Assembly: GCA_018817425.1 (NCBI GenBank) | Contig: JAHITX010000096.1 | Coordinates: 1-64,000 of the forward strand | Source of the DNA: Pseudomonadota bacterium | GTDB lineage: Bacteria; Desulfobacterota; Desulfobacteria; Desulfobacterales; RPRI01 | Direction of reading: 5' to 3' | Length of the DNA stretch: 64,000 bases | Shown: piece by piece, positions 17,534 through 27,145 of the stretch | Position numbering within the stretch: the first letter of the stretch is position 1 | Layout of the letters: each line of letters opens with the position of its first letter | The notes under the pieces: generated by a model | Databases searched by the model: none | What the model was told of the DNA's origin: nothing | Seen by the model: only the letters and a program-made list of their open reading frames with translations | Program-made: the position numbers and the translations under genes

Positions 17534-17757
17534 TTACAATCAAAAAGTTTTTGGATGCTTTGCATTGCCACATCACCTGGTATTGCTTTAACTCGACCGC
17601 CTCGTACTTCATCGCGTCGCTTTTTTGCCTCGATTAGCCAAATCTCATGAATTGACTCTTGATCAAGGCTCTCAACAAGTTTTTCAGCCAGCAAAGCTCT
17701 TGCTTCGCCAGATAAAGACATAGCTTTTGTAGCTAATTCTTCCACAGATATGTCCAT
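17530..17757 (-). CDS. addiction-module antitoxin (TIGR02574-like)
   Basis: A 75-residue antitoxin: VEELATKAMSLSGEARALLA, EKLVESLDQES, then IHEIWLIEAKKRRDEVRGGR, typical of the 'putative addiction module component' family, which pairs with ParE-type toxins. The start was set to ATG 17757 behind AAGGGGG; a longer reading adds residues without similarity. First gene of the module; overlaps the toxin by 4 bp. Confidence 0.85.
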   Translation of the reverse strand: MDISVEELATKAMSLSGEARALLAEKLVESLDQESIHEIWLIEAKKRRDEVRGGRVKAIPGDVAMQSIQKLFDCK

Positions 17758-17901
17758 AATATACACCCCCTTAAAAATCTTGTTTATTTTACAATAGCTT
17801 ATTTGTAGAATCAAGTATCTTCTATAGACTTTTGAATAAAGTTTTTATACTGTGTCATCAATCAATCGCTTCTACAATGCATAAACTTAGGGAAAATGGT
17901 C

Positions 17902-19521
17902 ATGACTGATATTTTGCTTATTCAACCACCCATCAGGGATTTTTATCTTACAGCAAAAAGGACTATTCCTTATGGGCTGGCATGTATAGCATCAGCACTT
18001 GATAAATCTGGTTTCTCAGTTGAGATATTTGACGGTCTTGCTACTTCAAAATCTCACAGAATTCAAGTTCCGGATGAGATGAGTTACCTTGATGAATATT
18101 ACGGCAAAGAAGATATATCTCCTTTTGCACTTTTTAACAGCTTCAAGCACTTTGGATACAGTTTTGAACATATAGCAAAAGAAGCGGCTAAAACCGGAGC
18201 CTTTCTTATTGGAATTTCATCTTTGTTTACGCCTTATGCAGAATATGCGCTGATGACAGCAGAAGCTGTTAAAGCGTCTAACCCTGATTGTAAAATAGTA
18301 CTTGGCGGTCATCACCCTACAGCTCTTTATAATAGTGTAATGGGAAACAGTGCGGTTGATTTTGTTATTCGTGGTGAAGGAGAAGAATCAATGACTCTTC
18401 TTGCTGCGGCTATTAAAGAAAAGAAAAGCCTTGATTTGATTTCAGGCATTGTTTATCGCAAAACAGACGGAAGCTTACATGTAAATAAACCTGCTTTAAT
18501 TGGCAATCTTGACAATCAACCTTTGCCTGCAATCGCTCTTTTAAAAAATAGTTTTTACAAAAGAGGAAAAAGTGCAAGCATAGTTATTTCTGCAAGCAGG
18601 GGTTGTCCTATGAAATGCTCTTATTGTTCCGTAAGCGCTTTGTCATATCTGAAATACAGGAAAAGAAGTATTGAATCAGTTTTAAGAGAGCTTGATAATA
18701 ATATAAACAAAAATGAAGCAGCTTTTATAGATTTCGAAGATGAAAATCTCAGCCTTGATAAAAAATGGTTCACAGAACTTCTTTGTGAAATAAAGGTTCG
18801 ATATAGCAAATCAGGGCTTGAACTAAGAGCAATGAACGGGCTGTTGCCCACATCGCTTGATGAAGAAATGATATGTCTTATGAAAGAGTCGGGCTTTAAA
18901 ACCCTTAATCTTTCCCTTGGTTCATCTTCATCAGAACAACTCAAAAGATTTAAAAGGCCGGATGTAAGAGAAGCTTTTGACAAAGTACTTTTATTTGCTG
19001 AAAAATATGACCTTAACGCAGTCGGGTATATAATTGCCGGAGCACCTTTCCAGGCACCGGAAAACTCGGTTTCGGATCTTTTATATCTTGCCGAAAGAAG
19101 AGTACTTGCAGGTGTTTCAATTTTTTATCCCTCTCCGGGAAGCAGCGATTTTGACCTGTGCAATAAGCTTGAAATACTTCCCGAAAAATATTCTTTAATG
19201 CGTTCAAGCGCTCTTCCCGTTTCGCACACAACAGTCAGAAAACAGGCAGTTACTATGTTAAGGCTTGGAAGAATATTAAATTTCATGAAATCGTTAATCG
19301 ACAGCGGATATAAAATACCTGAACCAGCGCCATTTATAGAAGAAGAAATTAAAGATAATAACCGAACCGACGCAGGTATAAAGCTTTTAAGTTGTTTCCT
19401 TTTTGATGCAAAGATAAGAGGAGTTGACAAAGAAGGCTCTATTTATGAGCACAGCATATGCGCCAAGACTGCCGGTTTGTTTGCTGAACAGATAATAAAA
19501 GTCGATTTGAAAGGATGCTGA
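17902..19521 (+). CDS. B12-binding-domain radical SAM protein
   Basis: A 539-residue protein. Residues ~1-190 are a cobalamin-binding-like Rossmann domain (ILLIQPPIRDF, YGLACIASALDKSGFSVEIF, IVLGGHHPTALYN, FVIRGEGEESM). The radical SAM core follows, with the cluster motif SRGCPMKCSYCSVSAL (C-x3-C-x2-C, ~235) and FIDFEDENLSLD. The C-terminal ~150 residues are helical. Substrate unknown; relatives include methylthiotransferase-like and anaerobic methylase/cyclase enzymes. ATG 17902 has better spacing from AGGGA than ATG 17896. The last ~93 codons are duplicated at 20288-20566. It stands alone between TA modules. Confidence 0.85.
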   Translation: MTDILLIQPPIRDFYLTAKRTIPYGLACIASALDKSGFSVEIFDGLATSKSHRIQVPDEMSYLDEYYGKEDISPFALFNSFKHFGYSFEHIAKEAAKTGAFLIGISSLFTPYAEYALMTAEAVKASNPDCKIVLGGHHPTALYNSVMGNSAVDFVIRGEGEESMTLLAAAIKEKKSLDLISGIVYRKTDGSLHVNKPALIGNLDNQPLPAIALLKNSFYKRGKSASIVISASRGCPMKCSYCSVSALSYLKYRKRSIESVLRELDNNINKNEAAFIDFEDENLSLDKKWFTELLCEIKVRYSKSGLELRAMNGLLPTSLDEEMICLMKESGFKTLNLSLGSSSSEQLKRFKRPDVREAFDKVLLFAEKYDLNAVGYIIAGAPFQAPENSVSDLLYLAERRVLAGVSIFYPSPGSSDFDLCNKLEILPEKYSLMRSSALPVSHTTVRKQAVTMLRLGRILNFMKSLIDSGYKIPEPAPFIEEEIKDNNRTDAGIKLLSCFLFDAKIRGVDKEGSIYEHSICAKTAGLFAEQIIKVDLKGC

Positions 19522-19546
19522 GATATAATAACCCCTTTCTTTTCTC

Positions 19547-19846
19547 TTATTCAATCTTCAGATTGGCGGCTCGCTCGTAAATACATTCGTATTCTCCCAT
19601 CTCAAATTCACGGCAAACCCATGGCCGATTCTCGTAAATATTACAAAGCATGGTGTTTCGGTCCAAGGCAGAACACCAGCCATCTTCCATCCGCTTCATG
19701 GTCATACCTCCCCACTTATCTATCTCAATAAAATTATCGGGAACTCCGGTATCGGTAATGAGCATTACTTCTAAACGGCAACAGCAGGCCTCGCAGTTTA
19801 CACAGGACACCTCGGAATCAGGCAGTGTTGTAAAATCGATTGTCAT
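19547..19846 (-). CDS. YkgJ-family cysteine cluster protein
   Basis: A 99-residue protein with the Cys pattern of the zinc/iron-chelating YkgJ family (PF03692): CVNCEACCCRLEV at the N-terminus, WCSALDRNTMLCNIYENRP in the middle (C-x8-C-x2-Y-x3-P), then VCREFEMGEYEC. Function unknown in general; thought to bind a metal or metal cluster. Convergent with the radical SAM gene (25 bp apart). No clear SD. Confidence 0.85.
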   Translation of the reverse strand: MTIDFTTLPDSEVSCVNCEACCCRLEVMLITDTGVPDNFIEIDKWGGMTMKRMEDGWCSALDRNTMLCNIYENRPWVCREFEMGEYECIYERAANLKIE

Positions 19847-19900
19847 AAATTACTTTTCATTTTTGATATAGGTCTCCTTATAACCACCTAACTCACGTTC

Positions 19901-20113
19901 TCATTTGACTTGTACACGGATTTTGTTTTCTCCAAATTCTACGACATCACCTGAAAAAATCTTTTTTCTTTTTCTGGTTTCGATTTTCCCATTTACTATA
20001 ACTTGACCTTCAGAAATCACATATTTAGCTTGACCGCCACTGTCGACCATATTTTCAAACTTCAAGATTTTATAGAGCTCAATTGGCTCTTCTGAAATTT
20101 TAATTTCTCTCAT
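19901..20113 (-). CDS. S4-domain RNA-binding protein (YbcJ-like)
   Basis: A 70-residue protein that is essentially one S4 domain: PIELYKILKFENMVDSGGQA, ISEGQVIVNGKIETRKRKKI and FSGDVVEFGENKIRVQV. Stand-alone S4 proteins of this size (YbcJ/YaaA type) bind structured RNA. The start was placed at ATG 20113; a GTG three codons upstream is possible. Neighbours are unrelated. Confidence 0.85.
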   Translation of the reverse strand: MREIKISEEPIELYKILKFENMVDSGGQAKYVISEGQVIVNGKIETRKRKKIFSGDVVEFGENKIRVQVK

Positions 20114-20287
20114 TTTACACACTCAGTCTTGATATAATTTGTATACGTATAATGTTAAAACTAATTTCTGCAAGGAACACAACATCCCCTTTATTCTTAC
20201 GCATTATACATGAAATTCATCCATGGTGGCAAAATAAAAATAGATAAGATCGATTCTTATAAGATTGCCCTGCTTATTAAAAGAAAT

Positions 20288-20566
20288 CAGGCAGTTACTA
20301 TGTTAAGGCTTGGAAGAATATTGAATTTCATGAAATCGTTAATCGACAGCGGATATGAAATACCTGAACCGGCACCATTCACTGAAGAAGAAATTCAAGA
20401 CAGTAACCGAACCGACACAGGTATAAAGCTTTTAAAGTGGTTTTTTTTTGATACAAAGATAAGAGGAGTTAATAAAGAAGGCTCTATTTATGAGCACAGC
20501 ATATGCGATAAGACTGCCGGTTTGTTTGTTGAGAAAATAAGAAAAGTCGATTTGAAAGGATGTTAA
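20288..20566 (+). pseudogene. duplicated C-terminal fragment of the radical SAM gene
   Basis: About 93 codons (QAVTMLRLGRILNFMKSLID through KVDLKGC) match 19243-19521 with few substitutions; the copy ends at the same stop position. The open frame runs upstream to 20210 through unrelated sequence, giving a nominal 118-residue ORF without the radical SAM core. Most likely a remnant of a segmental duplication. No start signal is convincing. Confidence 0.8.
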
Positions 20567-20584
20567 GTTATAACAAACGCATTT

Positions 20585-20872
20585 CTATATTTTCTTTTGA
20601 AGCAGTTTGTACGTTTCCTCGTAAATCTGTATACGAGGACCGACGGTGACTATTTCCACTTCTTTTTTCATAATGCGGTAAATAATCCTGAATCTGCTGA
20701 CGCGAAAACTTCGCAATCCGACCAATTCGTTACGCAGCAGCTTGCCGGTATGGGGATCTTCCAGGATTGCTTTAAGGCCCGACTTGATTTTGCTCTTTAG
20801 TTCCGGGTGCATTCCACGAATCAAGGTTGCTGTTTCATCCGGAATCCTCAGTGAATAAAGTTTGGGCTTCAT
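20585..20872 (-). CDS. RelE/ParE-family toxin
   Basis: A 95-residue toxin with LYSLRIPDETATLIRGMHP, then LKSKIKSGLKAILEDPHTG, LRSFRVSRFRIIYRI and EIVTVGPRIQIYEE, the strand-helix order and basic SFRVSRFRIIY strand of RelE mRNA interferases. It overlaps the Phd/YefM antitoxin gene by 4 bp. Ends close to the duplicated radical SAM fragment. Confidence 0.85.
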   Translation of the reverse strand: MKPKLYSLRIPDETATLIRGMHPELKSKIKSGLKAILEDPHTGKLLRNELVGLRSFRVSRFRIIYRIMKKEVEIVTVGPRIQIYEETYKLLQKKI

Positions 20873-21123
20873 AATTCCTCAAGAGTGTAAACCTTCGCCC
20901 GTTTAGCCTTCAAATCTTTCAAACCTTGTCTGATCTCAGACATCAAATCCGCATCCGAGATAATTCGGGATGTTTCTTTTATGCTTTCATACTCATCGGA
21001 ACTGATAATAACCGCCGCAGGACGACCATTTTTTGTCACGATGATCTCCTCGTCATTTGTATTTACAATATCCACAAGGGCGCTGAACTTCATTTTTGCT
21101 TCAGATAATGACATTATTTTCAT
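20869..21123 (-). CDS. Phd/YefM-family antitoxin
   Basis: An 84-residue antitoxin: MSLSEAKMKFSALVDIVNTN, EEIIVTKNGRPAAVIISSDE, YESIKET, the standard Phd/YefM DNA-binding half, followed by a helical toxin-binding tail (DADLMSEIRQGLKDLKA). ATG 21123 with GGAG 7 nt upstream; a longer start at 21162 is rejected. It should repress its own promoter together with the toxin. Confidence 0.88.
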   Translation of the reverse strand: MKIMSLSEAKMKFSALVDIVNTNDEEIIVTKNGRPAAVIISSDEYESIKETSRIISDADLMSEIRQGLKDLKAKRAKVYTLEEL

Positions 21124-21301
21124 AATATGACTCCAATTAAGATTAACCAAAATTCTGGTCAATTTAAGCCTAAATCTGTGAGTCTGTCAAGAAATGATTC
21201 GCAGGGGGATTATCATGTAAGTTTAACGGCAAACCACGGCTCTCAATTTATAAACAATCGGACGTAAAGCATAAAAACATAGACGTCCCTATTACTACTC
21301 G

Positions 21302-22282
21302 GTGAAAGTGGTTCAGGTCAATCCCATGCACACAAAGAAGGTAAAGGAATTAAGCGATAATTCTCCTTTAAAAACCGATGATAAAGATCCGCGGGTAATT
21401 GCAGATATTATACGATGGGGTCACGCGTTGAGCATAGTCATTCCTGAGGGTGATGCTGCGTATTTACGGAGGTTGAACAACTCGAGGGAGAGGCATGTAA
21501 GGGAACGGACTGCTCTTGTAAACCAGTTACAGCAATTGGTCTTTCTGTTGTTCCCCGAGTTTAAGAAAGTGATGAAAGACATAAAATGCCGGACACCGCT
21601 CTATCTCCTCAAGAAATATCCTACGCCGGACGCCATAAGTGTTTTGGATAAAAAACTTCTTGGCGAAGAGATGAGGAAGCGGAGCAGGGGCAAGTTTAAA
21701 GAGCAGCATGCGGATATGCTTATCAGCCTTGCCAAAAACACCATAGGGATCAGAGAAGGTATTTTGGGTCTCTCCATGGATATACAACACATTCTCGTTC
21801 AATTGGAGATGCTAAAAAACCTTATTTCCGAGATAGAGAGTGAAATGGAGATAACTCTCGGGAGGATAACCTATAGCTCAAAGCTGCTTTTCATAAAAGG
21901 GCTTGGTGTTGTATCTGTGGCAGGTATCATCGGAGAAATAGGAGATTTTAAAAAATTCAAGACACGCTCAGAGATCATGAAATTGGCCGGTCTTGATCTC
22001 TACGAGATAAGCTCCGGTAAAATGAAAGGACAGCGGAGGATCTCAAAAAGAGGGAGGAGTCTGCTCCGGAAGATCCTTTATTATACAGCGATCCAGACCA
22101 TAAGAAAGAATGGTATCATGTATGATTACTACACAAGGCTGACTAGTAGAGGCATGAAAAGGATGGTGGCCCTTGTTGCAGTTTCCAGAAAGCTATTGGG
22201 AATCATCTATGCGATTGTAAGGGATGACAGTGAGTATTCAATCAACTTTAAGAAAAAGCAGGTGATAAAAAAGGCTGCATAA
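21302..22282 (+). mobile_element. IS110-family transposase, 5'-truncated
   Basis: The 326-residue reading starts in the middle of the IS110 DEDD (RuvC-like) domain, at VVQVNPMHTKKVKELSDNSP and KTDDKDPRVIADI. The first ~90 residues with the first catalytic acids are missing; upstream in-frame codons reach a stop at 21272. The C-terminal Transposase_20 domain is intact: KLLFIKGLGVVSVAGIIGEI, KLAGLDLYEISSGKMKGQRR and ISKRGRSLLRKILYYTA. Likely inactive. Flanks show no clear target duplication. Confidence 0.85.
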
Positions 22283-22889
22283 GATATTATTACATAGGCG
22301 GGGAGATTATCGTTTTCTTCCATTGAGGCGCATAGCGACCTCCTCTTTCAGAATACATAACTCCCCGTCAACATCCTAATCCCAATTGAGCAAGGTAAAA
22401 GCGTTTCATGCGACTTTCAAATTACAAGGGTTGGATAGGATGTTCTCATAATGATGGGGAAAACCGCCTATGGAAAAACCTTTTATGGAATACGAAATAA
22501 AAAATATTTCTTGATTGGAATAAACAAGGAAGAAAGAATTTCACACAAGAAATAGTACTCCAAGATTAAAGCAACTCCTTCATACATTCTTCTTATCAAA
22601 GGTTTGGGTGAAACTGTGATATGTAAAAATATCTTAACCGAAAATTTAAAAAAAGTAAGCGTATTATGGCTTGAATTAAAAAAAAATGAATAACTAAAGG
22701 GCGCGCACTATCCCCCGGAAAAAGACCATCACGTGCAGATGGGGGTTGAAGTCCCAACTATTGGGATTTTTACCTAATAAAATGATGCCATCGACCTATA
22801 TACAAATCATACATAACGCTTATTTTATAAAAATAATACTTAAAAATAATGAACCGTACGTCATTTCCACTTATATAAAGGAGGTCGTT
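22283..22889. other. gene-poor stretch after IS110 remnant
   Basis: No convincing gene. It holds the probable 3' non-coding end of the IS110 element, then AT-rich sequence. A 27-bp block at 22611-22637 recurs at 27310-27336 with one mismatch. A good SD (AAAGGAGG) at the end belongs to the UspA gene. Confidence 0.5.
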
Positions 22890-23327
22890 ATGGATAAAGG
22901 ATTTAAAAGAATACTCTGTCCAACGGATTTTTCAGATTACTCCGCCCAGGCCCTCATAAAAGCTACCGGATTGGCTTCACTTTTTGGGGCAAAACTAATT
23001 GTCGCACACATTATCAGCAACCCTTTTTCAAGCATGTATCACGAAGGGTCAGAGAGCCTAAGAAAACTGAGTGACATCGTGACTAATGCGGAAGGAATGT
23101 TGAAAAAATTTACAGAAAAACATATATCGGATATACCAGTTACCATGAATGTAAAATACCATGAAAATATTTATGGCGGGATTATTGAGTGTGTAGAAGC
23201 CGATAAGGTGGACATGATCGTAATGGCCACCCGGGGGGTCACAGGTCCCAAAAGAGTATTTATGGGCAGTGTAACGGAAAGTGTCGTCAGAAGGGCCCCC
23301 TGTTCCGTGCTGGTGGTTCGTCCCTGA
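22890..23327 (+). CDS. universal stress protein, UspA family
   Basis: A 145-residue protein: FKRILCPTDFSDYSAQALIK (N-terminal strand and helix), GAKLIVAHIISNP, then the nucleotide-binding signature ATRGVTGPKRVFMGSV (G-x2-G-x9-G-S) and RRAPCSVLVVRP. ATP-binding type. ATG 22890 follows AAAGGAGG; the upstream extension to 22746 is not family-like. It may respond to stress or stationary phase; flanked by repeats on the right. Confidence 0.9.
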   Translation: MDKGFKRILCPTDFSDYSAQALIKATGLASLFGAKLIVAHIISNPFSSMYHEGSESLRKLSDIVTNAEGMLKKFTEKHISDIPVTMNVKYHENIYGGIIECVEADKVDMIVMATRGVTGPKRVFMGSVTESVVRRAPCSVLVVRP

Positions 23328-23410
23328 TATCTCTAACCCCGACTCAAACAGAAAGCCAGGGGTCAAGTCCGCTTTTGGCTCTTATTTTCCATATTAATAG
23401 AAAGAAAAAA

Positions 23411-23543
23411 GGGGTCAAATCTCCTATTAGCTCTTCTTTATTTTTGTGCTTTGAGCTTAACTGTGTAATTGTTATTCTTGACCACTATGCCCTATACAGC
23501 ACTGTTTTTTTCATCAATAAGAGCTAAGCGGAGATTTGACCCC
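23411..23543. repeat. MITE-like element, family B copy 1
   Basis: 133 bp bounded by GGGGTCAAATCTCC and GGAGATTTGACCCC, with inner arms TATTAGCTCTT and AAGAGCTAAGC. The same element is at 27146-27288 in the same orientation. A related partial end (AGGGGTCAAGTCCGCTTTTG) lies ~50 bp upstream at about 23359. The GGGGTCAAATCTCC palindrome type is common in REP/RAYT-related repeats of Desulfobacterota. Confidence 0.75.
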
Positions 23544-23637
23544 TTTATTATTCCGTTGCATTCCCATCAATAAGAGTTAGAAAATCAATTTTAAATCAGC
23601 TCCTCTTGGACCCCTTGTCTTCCAGACGATGGGATGT

Positions 23638-24357
23638 TCAGTTGGCGGAATAACGCGAAAACCTATTGAATTGTTTCCTTGCAAATCCAGTACCGATTAA
23701 TCCGGTCAGAATTAACAATAATGAGCTGGGCAGCGGAACGACATGGGCAGATACGCCATCAATCAGCAGTCCGGAATCACCATAATCATCAAGAACGTTT
23801 ACAACGCCAAAGGCAACTGTATGTAAACCCGGTGAACCAAGGCTTAGTGACATTGAATTAAATCCAGTTTCGCTTACAAAAAGGGTACTTGAACCTGTAA
23901 GGGTGGAATAGGTGTTGGCGAGACAGAGGAGTTGATTATCCAGCGTGACAAAAGCAAAATCATTTCCAATTGATTTGCCCGGTTCATCAGTAAGAAAATT
24001 CCATGCAAATGAAACTGTGCCCCCGGTAGTTGTAACAAAGGTTTGCTTGATTGCTGATCCGCCAAAAACAGGCTGGGCGGGATTTGTTAGTGTATTTAAC
24101 GTCCCCGTTGACAAGCCAAGGAATGTCTCCAGGTTTTCGGCTGATGATGCTCTTGAAGTTGATAGAACAGCTTGATACGCACCTTCTATCGGCCCACTAC
24201 CGTATATACTTCCTACCACAGATATATCACCAGCCGAGTTCCATCCGGTAAAGCCACCCGTCTCAAAACCACCATTTTGGATTAAATTGGCAGAGACAAC
24301 TTGAGAACAAAGTAAAATTACAACCACAACAATAAAAACCGATTTGAACATTTTCAT
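23638..24357 (-). CDS. PEP-CTERM-anchored secreted protein
   Basis: A 239-residue protein with an N-terminal signal (FKSVFIVVVVILLCSQVVSA), then ANLIQNGGFETGGFTGWN, the start of a carbohydrate-binding-like/DUF642-type beta-sandwich. The C-terminus is VVPLPSSLLLILTGLIGTGF followed by ARKQF, i.e. a PEP-CTERM-like VPLP motif, membrane helix and basic tail for exosortase sorting. No exosortase is in the window. An SD-like AAGGGGGC precedes the start. Likely exported and linked to exopolysaccharide. Confidence 0.85.
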   Translation of the reverse strand: MKMFKSVFIVVVVILLCSQVVSANLIQNGGFETGGFTGWNSAGDISVVGSIYGSGPIEGAYQAVLSTSRASSAENLETFLGLSTGTLNTLTNPAQPVFGGSAIKQTFVTTTGGTVSFAWNFLTDEPGKSIGNDFAFVTLDNQLLCLANTYSTLTGSSTLFVSETGFNSMSLSLGSPGLHTVAFGVVNVLDDYGDSGLLIDGVSAHVVPLPSSLLLILTGLIGTGFARKQFNRFSRYSAN

Positions 24358-24461
24358 AAAGCCCCCTTATAAATTTATTTATTTTCCTCTGGAATATCAA
24401 ACCGTAGCATCCACGGTCTAACTCCAAATAGATAGTTCAATTAATCAAGAAACTTTGGCCC

Positions 24462-25646
24462 TCAGAAGGAAAGTCCTTTCACGGTCATATTGATGCTATC
24501 ACCTTGGCGGACAGCCAAGCCCGCGTCCTCACAGTTCCAGGAACCGGTCAATGCCACAGACTCTCCTTGGATGATTACGGACTGTCTTGTGGATAGGTTT
24601 GTACATACGACCTTCTGTATACTCGTTCGCTTACTTATGCCGCCCAGACTCTCATCAGGACCGATGGCAATACTATTGACACCAATAAGGCCAGATATAC
24701 GTGCAACTACCGTATTGCTGGCTGCGTCAATAACCGAAACAGTCTGAGACGCTGTCGTTCCCACATAAATATGGGCGCCTGATTCATCTATTGCTACGCT
24801 GCGCGGCATACCGTCCGTCACGGGAATAGTGGAAACCACTGTATTGGTGGCCGTGTCGATAACTGATACAGTATCTGATAACCAGTTTGTGACATATACC
24901 CTTGTACCTGCCGGATTAACGGCTACATTCTCGGGATTGTTGCCTACGGGGATAGTTGCTACGACTGCTCCGGCAGACGTGTCTATGACGGAAACAGTAC
25001 CGGGTTTGTCTGTCGCCGACGAAATTGGCTCACCGTAGTTCACCACATAGGCACGAGTGCCGGACGGGCTCATAGCAACGCCAATAGGCGAGATACCTAC
25101 AGAAACAGTTCCAATTATTGTGTTTGTGGACGTATCAATCACTGCTACTAAGTTTTCTTCAGGAATCATCGCGTAAAGGCGAGTACCTGCCCTGTTAATT
25201 GCGATACCCATTACAGTATGCCAAGGCTGTGCAGTTATGGGAATTGTTGCCACGATTGAACGTGTGAGCGTATCCACAACAATTACGTCCCCGAAAGTAG
25301 AAGCATAAAGCTTCGTGGTCGCTGAGTTTATCGCGATGCCATGGGTTGCAGAAGTTGTTGATATTGTACCTATTATAGAATTAGCGCCTGTGTCAATCAC
25401 TTTGATCTCGGAACCTTCGGCTACAAAAACTCGTGTTCCTGCCTGGTTGACTGCGACACCTGTTGGCCAATTGTCAACGGGTATGGTTGCGGTTACCATA
25501 TTGGTAGCAGTATCCACTACCGAAACAGTATTCATGCCAAAATTGCCCATATAAGCATAGGACGCAGCCTGGGCTGATACAGCTATTCCGATAAAACATG
25601 TTAACACTGCGACAAGACATGAAAAGTACACCAATCTATTCATCAT
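24462..25646 (-). CDS. secreted YVTN-type beta-propeller protein
   Basis: A 394-residue protein with a signal peptide (to about residue 28, SAQAASYAYMGN). About eight ~42-residue propeller blades follow, of the YVTN/TIGR02276 kind: TVSVVDTATNMVTATIPVD, PTGVAVNQAGTRVFVAEGS, and so on through TVSVIDAASNTVVARISGL. The last ~65 residues leave the propeller. Such proteins are extracellular or periplasmic, and some are cell-surface adhesins. GGAGG precedes ATG 25646. Same strand as the PEP-CTERM gene, 104 bp away. Confidence 0.88.
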   Translation of the reverse strand: MMNRLVYFSCLVAVLTCFIGIAVSAQAASYAYMGNFGMNTVSVVDTATNMVTATIPVDNWPTGVAVNQAGTRVFVAEGSEIKVIDTGANSIIGTISTTSATHGIAINSATTKLYASTFGDVIVVDTLTRSIVATIPITAQPWHTVMGIAINRAGTRLYAMIPEENLVAVIDTSTNTIIGTVSVGISPIGVAMSPSGTRAYVVNYGEPISSATDKPGTVSVIDTSAGAVVATIPVGNNPENVAVNPAGTRVYVTNWLSDTVSVIDTATNTVVSTIPVTDGMPRSVAIDESGAHIYVGTTASQTVSVIDAASNTVVARISGLIGVNSIAIGPDESLGGISKRTSIQKVVCTNLSTRQSVIIQGESVALTGSWNCEDAGLAVRQGDSINMTVKGLSF

Positions 25647-26784
25647 TTGTTACCTCCATAATTATTAATGATATTTAACGACTTCGGGACAAACCAAGAA
25701 ATGGCCGAATAATATCTCCCAGAGGGATAAGAGTATATTAAACCATTCCTGCCATCTCACGAATTATTTACCCATGATCAGCTATCTTCATACAGGATCA
25801 GAATCCGTAGATTTGTCCTGAGTCCTTCCTTTGTTGGGCCGACCCCCAAAATGTAATCTTTATGGTCTCTTCCCACCTTATCCTGCTCACCTTTTCTGGC
25901 AATGAGAATCTCAAATCAGGTTGAGGAATCGACAAGCTGTTACAGAACTACTTTTTTTCAAAATTGAGAATCAATAAAACCAATAAGATACAAGCTCTTA
26001 AATGAGGAAAATCAGCATTCTGTACCAGCCTGTCGAGAAACTTATGCCAGTATCTGTACCGAAGTACTGCCATTAGCTCCGTTGTTGTCCATCGCGGAAG
26101 TTCTTCAAATCATCACAAGGCATCACCTCGCTTTTATAGTATGATAGAAGCCACCTATACCCCTCCTGCCTCGCACTCTTCTGAGATTTATACCAAAATA
26201 GCCATGAGTCAGCCCAACATTCTATTTATTAGATCATATAGAACGATAAATTATTTAGTTTTAAATCCTTACACCTTTACAGTATCCACATAGATTTCAT
26301 GTTTTTTCAGAATTTATTAAGAAGATACTTATGAAATATATGACGAACCAGTCCGATGATAATCAACTTATCTAAAAACACAAAAGCCCCATGCTTCATC
26401 TATCTGAAGATTGGGGCTTAGTTGTATCCGGTCATACTCAATCCTTTTAAAATTATAAAAATAGTATAATTTGAAATATGATAATGGATTATTTATTCCA
26501 GAAAATGCCAAAACGGCACAAATTGTATAATGAACAACAATATAAAGATTTGGCTAACATTTTGGATAAATTAAATCAATAGAAAAATAAAATAAAGGGG
26601 AAATCGGCACTCAAATAGAAGTAATTACGGAAGCAGGTGGCCACAGCCGGTTAAGCGGCCCGGGATGTTACAAAATCTGAAACCAATGGTTTATACTTCT
26701 GATATTTACGTTTGGATTTCATATTTTTTTATATATAAGACCTGGGTTTTCCGTATTACTAATGAGTTCTTAAGTCTATATACA
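25647..26784. other. 1.1-kb stretch without a convincing gene
   Basis: Translation in all frames is broken and I see no named domain. The left half may be decayed mobile DNA. A 34-codon reading (about 26478-26582, ending KDLANILDKLNQ) is too short to support. A hairpin is annotated separately. Confidence 0.4.
26384..26419. terminator. hairpin, terminator-like
   Basis: AAGCCCCA (26384-26391) and TGGGGCTT (26412-26419) with inner CTTCA/TGAAG pairing. No T-run on either side is strong. It could end a lost gene. Confidence 0.4.
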
Positions 26785-27145
26785 TCACTCGCTCAAAATA
26801 TAGACACATTCTGGATGTCGAAAGAATGAAGAAATTATTTTTGGCAACTTTTGAAGACGGCGTAGTTTATTAATTACCGCCCTTTTTAGCTGATCAGGAC
26901 CATTTACAGGTTGTATTCCAACGCCATTGTTTTTAGTGTGGTTCCATAACTGTTCAATAGGGTTCAAGTCAGGAGAATATGAAGGTAGTAAAAATATCTC
27001 TAAACGCCCATCAAATGAATCTATACAAGTTTTGACTTGTGAGTTGGATGACCATCCCAAATCAAAAATACTTTCTTATCATGACCATGCATAAGACGCT
27101 TCAAAAATTCACAAATTTTGGGAGCATTAACTGAGGAATAATAAA
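26785..27145 (-). pseudogene. IS630-family transposase fragment, frameshifted and truncated
   Basis: The downstream 91-codon part has the DDE end SYSPDLNPIEQLWNHTKNNG. The upstream part, in another frame, reads SSVNAPKICEFLKRLMHGHD then KKVFLIWDGHPTHKSK, the preceding catalytic-Asp block. A one-base change near 27015-27050 breaks the frame. The 5' side stops at the family B repeat at 27146, which probably inserted into or beside it. Non-functional remnant. Confidence 0.8.
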
